In this document: positions 42,045 to 48,057 of the stretch, one piece after another
Layout of the letters: each line of letters starts with the position of its first letter
Position numbering within the stretch: position 1 is the first letter of the stretch
Assembly: GCA_902805735.1 (NCBI GenBank)
Contig: CADCTW010000134.1
Span: 1 to 48,057 of the forward strand
Direction: 5' to 3'
Source: an uncultured Gemmatimonadota bacterium
GTDB taxonomy: Bacteria; Gemmatimonadota; Gemmatimonadetes; Longimicrobiales; Longimicrobiaceae
DNA: 48,057 nucleotides
Position numbers and translations under genes: made by a program
Notes under the pieces: model-generated
What the model was told of the DNA's origin: nothing
Seen by the model: the letters and a program-made list of their open reading frames with translations, nothing else
Database searches by the model: none

Positions 42045-43025
42045 TTACCAGGTCAGCACGATCTTGCCGAAGGAGTCGTTCTGCTCCATCTGCTCGTGCG
42101 CTTTGCGGATGTCGGCGAAGGAGTAGACGGAATCTATGACCGGGCGGATGCGGCCGGAGGAGACGAGGGGAAGAACGGCGCCCGAGAACTCGCGGGCGAG
42201 GGCGATCTTCTCCTCCAGCGGGCGCGAGCGCAGCACCGTGCCGAACAGGTGGATGCGGCGGCGGAGGAGGAGGCCCAGGTCGATCTCGGCCTTGGCGCCG
42301 GCGGTGGTGCCCACGACCACGGCGCGGCCCCGCACGGCCAGCACGCGGAGCGACGCCTCCAGCAGCTTTCCGCCCACGAGGTCCACCAGCGCGTGCACGC
42401 CGCTGCCGTAGGTGGCCTGGTTCACGGCCTCGGCCAGGTCTTCCTTGCTCGTGTCCACCCCCGTCTCCAGCCCCAGCTCGCGGGCGCGCTCCAGCTTGGC
42501 GGCCGTGCGCGAGGTGCCGATCACCTCGGCGCCCGCGGCGCGGGCGAGCTGCAGCGCCGCCGTGCCCACGCCGCTCCCCACGGCGTGGATCAGCACGCGC
42601 TCGCCCACCTTCACGTCGAGCTGGCGGAAGAGGGCGTCGTAGGCGGTGAGGAAGGCTTCGGGAACGGCGGCGGCCTCCTCCCACCCCAGGTTCTGCGGGA
42701 TGCGGATCCCCTCGCGCTCGTGGACCACCACGTACTCGGAGTGCCCGCCTCCGCCCACGATCCCCATCACCCGGTTCCCCACGGCCCACAGCCCCGCGCC
42801 GGCGCCCACCGCGTCCACCTCGCCCGCGTACTCCAGGCCGCCGATGTCGGCGGGGGCGCCGGGAGGGGCGGGGTACATGCCGCGCCGCTGCAGCAGGTCC
42901 GCGCGGTTCATGGCCGACGTGTGCACCCGCACCCGGATCTCGCCCGGCCCCGGCTCGGGCACGGGCCGGTCTTCCTGCACCAGCACTTCCGGACCGCCGG
43001 GGCGGGTGATGACGATCGCTTTCAT
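42045..43025 (-). CDS. NAD(P)H:quinone oxidoreductase, zinc-independent MDR family
   Basis: 326 residues from ATG 43025. The N-terminal catalytic domain begins MKAIVITRPGGPEVL with SAMNRADLLQRRGMYP, the QOR/PIG3-type pattern without the structural zinc Cys cluster. The nucleotide-binding fold is RVLIHAVGSGVGTAALQLAR (GxGxxG-type). C-terminal LLLRRRIHLFGTVLRSRPLE fits PIG3/TP53I3-like enzymes that reduce quinones with NADPH. The SD GGGAGAGG just before the ATG lies in a half-copy of the palindromic element. The amidase gene is 32 nt upstream on the same strand. Confidence 0.88.
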   Translation of the reverse strand: MKAIVITRPGGPEVLVQEDRPVPEPGPGEIRVRVHTSAMNRADLLQRRGMYPAPPGAPADIGGLEYAGEVDAVGAGAGLWAVGNRVMGIVGGGGHSEYVVVHEREGIRIPQNLGWEEAAAVPEAFLTAYDALFRQLDVKVGERVLIHAVGSGVGTAALQLARAAGAEVIGTSRTAAKLERARELGLETGVDTSKEDLAEAVNQATYGSGVHALVDLVGGKLLEASLRVLAVRGRAVVVGTTAGAKAEIDLGLLLRRRIHLFGTVLRSRPLEEKIALAREFSGAVLPLVSSGRIRPVIDSVYSFADIRKAHEQMEQNDSFGKIVLTW

Positions 43026-43050
43026 CCTCTCCCTGTGCCGCTGTGTGGGA
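43026..43050. repeat. Octamer-arm repeat, decayed half at a gene start
   Basis: On the minus strand TCCCACACAGCGGCACAGGG followed by AGAGG and then the ATG of the quinone oxidoreductase. The arm supplies the ribosome site. Confidence 0.55.
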
Positions 43051-43057
43051 CCGCCGC

Positions 43058-44674
43058 TCACCTCCCGGCCTGCCCCCTGAAAAACGCCTCGATCCCGCGC
43101 AGGTGCGCCGACGCGAGCTGGTCCACGAACGCCGGGTCGCGCAGGGCGTTCTCCTCCTCCGGGATCGGCATGAAGAGCGATTCCGTGAGCGCGGTGGGGA
43201 GCCAGGTGGGGCGCACCATCGCCAGGTTCTCGCGCAGCGCGCCGCGGTTGGGAAGGCGCGTCACCCCGCCGATCTCCCGCGCCAGCGTCTGCGCCAGCGG
43301 GAGGCTGAAGGGGTGGAAATGGTACACCGCCGTGTGGAAGGCGCGGAACGGGTTCTGGGCCTCGCCGAAGGCGTTGTTGTGCACCGACACCAGGAGCTCC
43401 GCATTGGACCCCACCGCCAGCGACGAACGCCCGCGCAGGTCCTCGGAGGCGTTGTTGCTGAACGGCGCCTGGGGCCCGGTGCGCGTGAGGATCACCTCGG
43501 CCCCGGCGGCGCGCAGCTTCTGGGCGAGGGGGAGGGAGATGGCCAGGTTCGCCTCGGCCTCAGTCAGGCCCGTGGGGCCCACAGTGCCCGCCGGCGGGTG
43601 GCCGGGGTCGATCACGATGCGCCGTCCCCGCAGCGGGTTGGCCGCGTCGATGGCCGGCGCGCGGCGCAGGCGCACCACCAGGTCCCCGTTCGGCGCGTAG
43701 AACGCCTTGTATCCCCACGGCGCGCGCGCCACCGACAGCCGCACGCGAGCCGTCGCCGGCCCGGTGGCTTCCTGCCCGACCCCGGTCAGCATGGCGTCGC
43801 GCTGCACCGCGTCGGCCGCCTGCGCCGTCACGCCGTACAGAGTCACCGTCCACGCGCCCTCGCCCGGCTCCACCAGGAAGGGCGCGCGCTGCGCGGGGAT
43901 GCGCACGTCCACCCACCCCGCGGCGGGCGCGACGGCGATCGGTCCCAGCGCGGCCGGACCGGCGGGCGCGGCGGCCGTGTCGGCCATCGTCACGGCGCTG
44001 GCGTCGATCCAGGCGGCGGTCCCCGCGTCGAGCTGCACGCGGTACTGGCTGCCGCGGCGCTCGGCCAGCGACAGGCGGGTGCCGCGCGGGAAGAACCAGC
44101 GGTACGCGCCGCCGGGCGTTGGGCGAGCGTACACCGCATCCGAGCCTGTCGCCAGCGTGTCCGCCCCGCCCGTCACCCGCGCCGCGCGCGCGGTGGCGAA
44201 GACGGCGTTCGGCGTCCGCGCGGCGGTGTCCGCCTCCGCTGGGGCGGCGGGGCGATACGAAATGGTGCGGTCGGCCACCTGCCCGTTCTTGTACGCGCGC
44301 AGCACCCACGACCCGCTGGACGGCACCGGCATGAAGGCGATGAACGCCCCGTTGGGCGCCACCGGCACCGGCGTACCGTTGATGGTGAGCGCCGCTCCGC
44401 CCGTCCCCACCGTGCCGTAGATGAAGGTGGAATCCCCCCGCGGGCGCGCCGCGTCCGTCCCGGGCTGAACCACCCGGATGGCGAGCGGACCCTCCACCCG
44501 CTGGATGGGCGGCAGGCCCGCGGTGAGGGGCACGTATTCAAGCGGCACCGGGGCTCCGCCCGCGCCGGGGCGGGGCGACGGGCCGGTGCCGGCACCGCCT
44601 CCCGCACCCGGCGTGCAGGCGGCCAGGAGGAGGAAGACGGCGGACGATCTCAGGGACGCAGAGCGGGTCAACAC
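43058..44674 (-). CDS. N-acetylmuramoyl-L-alanine amidase with large N-terminal region
   Basis: 538 residues from GTG 44674 (TTG 44671 also fits GGAG). A lipoprotein signal ends in VFLLLAAC. About 300 residues of Ala/Pro-rich and beta-like sequence (AMIN/SH3-like and wall-binding candidates) precede the amidase_3 domain at about residues 345-535. Zinc ligands appear in IVIDPGHPPAG, the Glu of LTEAEANLAI and VSVHNNAF, and the catalytic Glu in LTESLFM. It cleaves the bond between muramic acid and L-Ala in the wall. The long front region is larger than in AmiA/B. Confidence 0.88.
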   Translation of the reverse strand: MLTRSASLRSSAVFLLLAACTPGAGGGAGTGPSPRPGAGGAPVPLEYVPLTAGLPPIQRVEGPLAIRVVQPGTDAARPRGDSTFIYGTVGTGGAALTINGTPVPVAPNGAFIAFMPVPSSGSWVLRAYKNGQVADRTISYRPAAPAEADTAARTPNAVFATARAARVTGGADTLATGSDAVYARPTPGGAYRWFFPRGTRLSLAERRGSQYRVQLDAGTAAWIDASAVTMADTAAAPAGPAALGPIAVAPAAGWVDVRIPAQRAPFLVEPGEGAWTVTLYGVTAQAADAVQRDAMLTGVGQEATGPATARVRLSVARAPWGYKAFYAPNGDLVVRLRRAPAIDAANPLRGRRIVIDPGHPPAGTVGPTGLTEAEANLAISLPLAQKLRAAGAEVILTRTGPQAPFSNNASEDLRGRSSLAVGSNAELLVSVHNNAFGEAQNPFRAFHTAVYHFHPFSLPLAQTLAREIGGVTRLPNRGALRENLAMVRPTWLPTALTESLFMPIPEEENALRDPAFVDQLASAHLRGIEAFFRGQAGR

Positions 44675-44824
44675 GAGCTCCTATGGATGCCGGCGGATCG
44701 CGGGGCGGCCGGTGGGCACGCCGGGCGGAACGGCTGCGCGCGCGGCCGGAAAAAGGGGCCGCGGGGCAGCCAGGCGGGCCGGTGCAAAGGACGCGCCGGG
44801 GCCCTCGCGCCCGCGGCAAACGGT

Positions 44825-44853
44825 TTGCATACACAGATGCCGCCGGATACCGT
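44825..44853 (+). promoter_or_regulatory. Candidate promoter of the S8 protease gene
   Basis: TTGCAT (44825-44830), 17 nt, TACCGT (44848-44853). Both boxes are imperfect. The rest of the 276-nt divergent region 44675-44950 shows no other feature. Confidence 0.35.
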
Positions 44854-44950
44854 TTCGCACCCCGTCAGAACGCCCGTCTCCACCCCGCCCGCACCCCACT
44901 CTCCGGGTGCCGGTGCCCATTCCACCCATCGCTGTAAACGAGGACGCTCC

Positions 44951-46363
44951 ATGCACGCGCAACGCACCGTACCCTTTACCCTCGCCGCGCTCCTGGCGCT
45001 CGCCGCCTGCTCGGACCGGCCCGATCCCGTGTCGCCGGAAGCGGCGGCGCCGGTGGCCGCGCGCACCGCGGACGGCCAGCCGATCCCCACCCGCGCGCAG
45101 GAGCGCCCGGGCACCTGGGTGGAGCGGACCGACGAGCAGCTCTGGGCCGCCATCTCTGCGGCGGGGGGCAACGCGGCGGTGGGGCTGAAGTCGCCGGGCG
45201 GGCCGCGCGGCGTGTGGCGCGGGCGGGTGCTGGTCGGGCGCAGCGAGTGGGCGCAGGGGCGCGCGGCCGTGCTGGCGCAGCGCGGCGTGTCGCTGGTGCG
45301 CGCGGACGACCTCCTCCCCAACGTCGAGGTGACGCTGGACGGGCCGGAGTCGCTGGCCGCCCTCCGCCGCCTCCCCTTCGTCGATTACGTGGAGCCGACG
45401 ATGGTGGACGACGGGATGCAGGACTTCGCCAGCGTGGGCGGGTGCGGATACGGGAGCGCGTGGACGGGCGACCGGCAGTACACCGCCTCCGGCGACGTCT
45501 ACTCGCAGAAGCTGGCCGGGATGCGCATCCCGGACGCGTGGACGCTCAGCAGCGGCGCGGGCGTCACCATCGGCCTCACGGACACGGGGATCTCGTCCGG
45601 CCAGGGCCAGTTCACCAGCACCTTCGCCACGGGCGAGAGCACGGGCCGCACGCTCAAGCTGCTCAAGGTCTCGTCGCAGAGCAGCGTGTACGACAGCTGC
45701 GGCCACGGCACGCGCATGGCGGGGATCATTGCCGCGCCGCGTGACGGGCGCAGCGTGGGCGGCATCGCCTACCGCTCCAACTTCGTGAGCGTGCGCCACG
45801 GCGACGGTGTGGCCGCCGTCAGCAGCGGCGACGCCAAGTACGGCGTGCGCGCCGCCGCGCAGAACGGGGCGCGCATCATGGTGATGGCGTGGGAGTCGCT
45901 GAACTGGTACTGGCAGGTGTCGGACGAGATCGAGTACTGGCACTACGGCTCGCCGATCCTCTTCTTCGGCGCGGCGGGCACCAGCGGGTGCGGCGACGGC
46001 ATCCTGGACAGCAACGTCGTCTTCCCCGCTGACATGCCCGAGGTAGTCGCGGTCACGGGCGTCACCTACCCCGGCGGCGGCATCCCCTGCGGCATCCACC
46101 GCGGCAGCGACGTGGAGCTGACGGCCTACCTGGACATCCCCAGCACCGGCCAGTACACGGGCGACGTCGTCGGAATGGGCGGCAGCTCCAACGCCACCGC
46201 CGTCGCCGGCTCGGTGGCCGCCCTCGTCTGGTCGCGCAACCCGGGCCTCACCCGCGACGGCCTCCGGGCGCGCCTCCACCAGACGGCGCAGTACTATCCG
46301 TCGCGCCACTCGGAGCAGGGCTACGGGCTGATCAACGCGTACCGCGCGGTGGCGGGGAACTGA
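44951..46363 (+). CDS. Secreted S8 (subtilisin-like) serine protease
   Basis: 470 residues from ATG 44951, preceded by GAGG. Lipobox LAALLALAAC suggests a lipoprotein. An I9-like pro-region covers about residues 80-150. The catalytic Asp is in IGLTDTGISS, His in DSCGHGTRMAGIIA and Ser in GMGGSSNATAVAGSVA. The Ser motif is GSSNATAVAG where GTSMATPHVAG is usual, so Thr, Met and Pro are replaced; the nucleophile itself is kept. It is an extracytoplasmic protease with unknown targets. It is convergent with the DUF3006 gene. Confidence 0.86.
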   Translation: MHAQRTVPFTLAALLALAACSDRPDPVSPEAAAPVAARTADGQPIPTRAQERPGTWVERTDEQLWAAISAAGGNAAVGLKSPGGPRGVWRGRVLVGRSEWAQGRAAVLAQRGVSLVRADDLLPNVEVTLDGPESLAALRRLPFVDYVEPTMVDDGMQDFASVGGCGYGSAWTGDRQYTASGDVYSQKLAGMRIPDAWTLSSGAGVTIGLTDTGISSGQGQFTSTFATGESTGRTLKLLKVSSQSSVYDSCGHGTRMAGIIAAPRDGRSVGGIAYRSNFVSVRHGDGVAAVSSGDAKYGVRAAAQNGARIMVMAWESLNWYWQVSDEIEYWHYGSPILFFGAAGTSGCGDGILDSNVVFPADMPEVVAVTGVTYPGGGIPCGIHRGSDVELTAYLDIPSTGQYTGDVVGMGGSSNATAVAGSVAALVWSRNPGLTRDGLRARLHQTAQYYPSRHSEQGYGLINAYRAVAGN

Positions 46364-46458
46364 TAGGGGACAGGGGATAGGGGACAGGGAACAGCGAGCA
46401 AAAGCCCGCCGCGCCGCGCCTGGTTGCTGTCCCCTGTCCCCTGTCCCCTGTCCCCTGC
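46364..46458. repeat. AGGGGAC/GTCCCCT inverted repeat between convergent genes
   Basis: TAGGGGACAGGGGATAGGGG (46364 onward) pairs with GTCCCCTGTCCCCTGTCCCC on the right. Left arm 46364-46393, right arm 46423-46458. It fills the gap between the S8 protease and DUF3006 genes and looks like a bidirectional terminator. Confidence 0.82.
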
Positions 46459-46460
46459 AG

Positions 46461-46730
46461 TCAAAGCTCGATATCCCCGCCCCCGTCGCCGCCCTTCAAA
46501 CGCGCGAGCTGCTGGCGCGATGAGTCCAGCGCGGCGCGGGTGGCGGCGCGGTCTATGCGGAGGCGGAGCGTGACGGAGCCGCGGGATTCCTTGCGGTCGA
46601 CGGCCACCACGTCTCCCTCACGCGTCCCGTCGGGGAGGAGCCAGGCGGGGACGTGGGTCATTCTCCCCTCCTCGTCCTGCACGGACGCGATACCTTCCTC
46701 GATGCTGTCCACCGTCCAGGTGCGGTTCAT
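46461..46730 (-). CDS. DUF3006 domain protein
   Basis: 89 residues from ATG 46730 with AGAGGAG just upstream. It starts MNRTWTVDSIEEGIASVQDE and follows with a WLLPDGTREGDVVAVDR block, the compact OB-like layout of DUF3006 proteins often found near secreted proteins. Function unknown. It has its own promoter (46777-46805). Confidence 0.8.
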   Translation of the reverse strand: MNRTWTVDSIEEGIASVQDEEGRMTHVPAWLLPDGTREGDVVAVDRKESRGSVTLRLRIDRAATRAALDSSRQQLARLKGGDGGGDIEL

Positions 46731-46776
46731 GGACTCCTCTCGCGATGCGTTCGTCGGGCCGGAAGCCGGGGCTGGA

Positions 46777-46805
46777 TAGCTAGGTCCCGCGCCGCCCGAC
46801 CGCAA
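46777..46805 (-). promoter_or_regulatory. DUF3006 promoter
   Basis: On the minus strand TTGCGG (46805-46800), 17 nt, TAGCTA (46782-46777). Confidence 0.5.
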
Positions 46806-46843
46806 GCGATGCAGGGGCCGGAACTTTAGGGCGCATTCTGGTT

Positions 46844-48057
46844 ATGTACGCAGCACGCACTCTTCCGCCCGCGGCACCCGCCATGACCGTCGTCACGCCC
46901 CTCTCCTCCCGCGCCTCCGGCTCCTCCCGCCGGCCCCGCGTTCCGCCCGCCATCATCCGCGGCAGCGAAGCACTCCCCGCGCTCCACGTGGTCGACGAGG
47001 TCGCAGGCGACCTGGGCGTGGTGCTCTGGCGCAGCGTGCGCAACGTCCTCCTGTGGGCACACACGCCGCCCGAGCGGCGCACCATGCTCTTCGACTCCGG
47101 CGCGGCAGCCGCCCGCGCGGCGGAGCTGGGGCGCGTCAGGCCGGACGCGGAGCTGCTGGCGCCCCTCTCCGTGGTGGTGGCGCTGCTGGAGAAGCCCGAG
47201 CGGGTGGAGGTGGCGCGCCTGGTGAACGCCTGCCGCCGCGTGGCGTCGTGGGCCGAGGGCGAGGGGGCGATGGGGACCGCGCTGGAGTTCATGCAGGCGG
47301 CCGCGCTGGTGTCGGGCGACGACGCGTCGCTGGCCGTGGCCGTGGGGCGCCTCGCGCGGCGGCGGGCGGAGTACGACCGGGCGGAGAGCTGGTACCTGCG
47401 CTCCATCGTGCTGGGGCGGCAGCGCGGCGACTGGCGCTCGCACTCGCTGGGGTACCTGGGCTTGGGCAACGTGCACCTGCAGAAGGGCAACTTCCCCGCG
47501 GCGCGCCGCATGCTGCGCCGCGCGCTGGGCGCCGCCACCCGGCGCGGCGTGGGCGAGGTGCGCGGGATGGCGTGCCACGACCTCTTCGCCTGCGAGGTGG
47601 AGACGGGGGCCGGGCTGGAGGCGAGCGCCCTGGCCGTGGACGCGGTGCGCGCCTACGGGCCCGGGGACCGGCGGGTCCCCCGGCTCGCGTACGACGTGGC
47701 CTACCACTGGGTGCTCCTCGGCCACTTCGGCCCCGCGTTGCGCGTGGCGGAGCTGCTGGCCGTGCACCCCGAGTTCGACAGCGTCGCGGAAAAGGTGCTG
47801 GTGCTGGGGCTGGCCGCGCGCGCGGCGGGCGGCGTGGGCGACCGTGCCGCCTTCGCCCGCGCCCGGGAGGAGCTGGACCCCCTTCTCGCGCGGTACGAGC
47901 GCGTTCAGGGCGACGATGCGGCGCGGGAGAACGCCTCGGGCGCGATGCTGGGCGTGGCCTACGGGGCGAGCAGCCTCGGCGACCGCTACCTCGCGATCTC
48001 CTGCGCCGAGCGGGGGCTCGCCCTGGCCATGTCGCGCGGGCAGGGGCGCGTGGTGAT
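46844..48057 (+). CDS. TPR-repeat protein, incomplete at the right edge
   Basis: Open frame from ATG 46844 (ATG 46883 is possible) to the end of the window, at least 404 residues. After a Ser/Arg/Pro-rich start it shows VDEVAGDLGVVLWRSVRNVL, then tetratricopeptide-like helices: RRRAEYDRAESWYLRSIVLG, SLGYLGLGNVHLQKGNFPAA and RRMLRRALGAATRRG. The TPR pairs suggest protein-protein interaction. The C-terminus, and hence any effector domain, lies outside the window. The role is unknown. Confidence 0.8.
   Translation, partial: MYAARTLPPAAPAMTVVTPLSSRASGSSRRPRVPPAIIRGSEALPALHVVDEVAGDLGVVLWRSVRNVLLWAHTPPERRTMLFDSGAAAARAAELGRVRPDAELLAPLSVVVALLEKPERVEVARLVNACRRVASWAEGEGAMGTALEFMQAAALVSGDDASLAVAVGRLARRRAEYDRAESWYLRSIVLGRQRGDWRSHSLGYLGLGNVHLQKGNFPAARRMLRRALGAATRRGVGEVRGMACHDLFACEVETGAGLEASALAVDAVRAYGPGDRRVPRLAYDVAYHWVLLGHFGPALRVAELLAVHPEFDSVAEKVLVLGLAARAAGGVGDRAAFARAREELDPLLARYERVQGDDAARENASGAMLGVAYGASSLGDRYLAISCAERGLALAMSRGQGRVV

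Noticed and set aside
2811..43050. CRISPR array from the CACAGAGR repeats
   Set aside because: The octamers are contiguous without spacers, the copies are scattered at gene ends, and no cas genes are near.
1..48057. tRNA, rRNA, insertion sequence, prophage or known anti-phage system
   Set aside because: No cloverleaf with a TTCGANNC arm, transposase, integrase or defence-domain gene was found by reading both strands; the NYN gene alone is insufficient to call a defence system.

Overview
The window is GC-rich chromosomal DNA. Its gene content is an alternative complex III (act) operon, a SusC/SusD pair, several ECF sigma/anti-sigma modules, a 7Fe ferredoxin of the Thermus type and a very large MHYT/PAS/GAF hybrid kinase. 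Together with dense short palindromic repeats this suggests a Gemmatimonadota bacterium, possibly Longimicrobium-like. That placement is inference from gene content and style; no rRNA gene is present to confirm it. No tRNA, rRNA, CRISPR array, insertion sequence or phage module was seen.

Layout. 1-2808: 3' part of the act operon (actC fragment, actD, actE, actF). 2811-3900: nested palindromic repeats, a broken zeta-toxin gene and its small upstream partner. 4000-8547: susD and susC on the minus strand. 8780-14146: an EamA exporter, then two divergent ECF modules. The minus module is an LTxxQ periplasmic sensor, an ECF sigma factor and a membrane anti-sigma candidate. The plus module is an ECF sigma factor, a zinc-finger anti-sigma factor and a double-PDZ protein. 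14268-18711: DUF4105 protein, ArsC-like protein, rsmD, a GNAT, a NYN nuclease-like gene with a damaged 3' end, and hslO. 18789-24947: peroxiredoxin, a lytic transglycosylase, ferredoxin, a hydrolase, a DR2241-like/CbiX chelatase pair and an XRE regulator. 25095-33829: DoxX-like protein, phosphoribosyltransferase, esterase, rho, M50 protease, a histidine kinase and small secreted or lipoproteins. 34082-38785: a hybrid sensor kinase split by one in-frame amber codon. 39093-46730: rsgA (with an altered P-loop), a primary-type sigma factor, a thioesterase, a quinone oxidoreductase, an amidase, an S8 protease and a DUF3006 protein. The window ends inside a TPR gene.

The strongest non-genic signal is a palindromic element whose arm is GGCTCA plus three tandem CACAGAGR octamers, with about 22 full, half or decayed copies. 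Full copies usually start within 0-15 nt of a stop codon, and several are flanked by A and T tracts, so they look like long bidirectional terminators. Half copies lie at or inside the starts of at least four genes. Three other palindromic families occur, and every convergent gene junction carries a member of one family. Likely promoters share TTGAC(N)-N17-TANNTT. One of them, at 16982-17010, points into a short non-coding stretch that ends in a strong terminator, which makes it a small-RNA or attenuator candidate.
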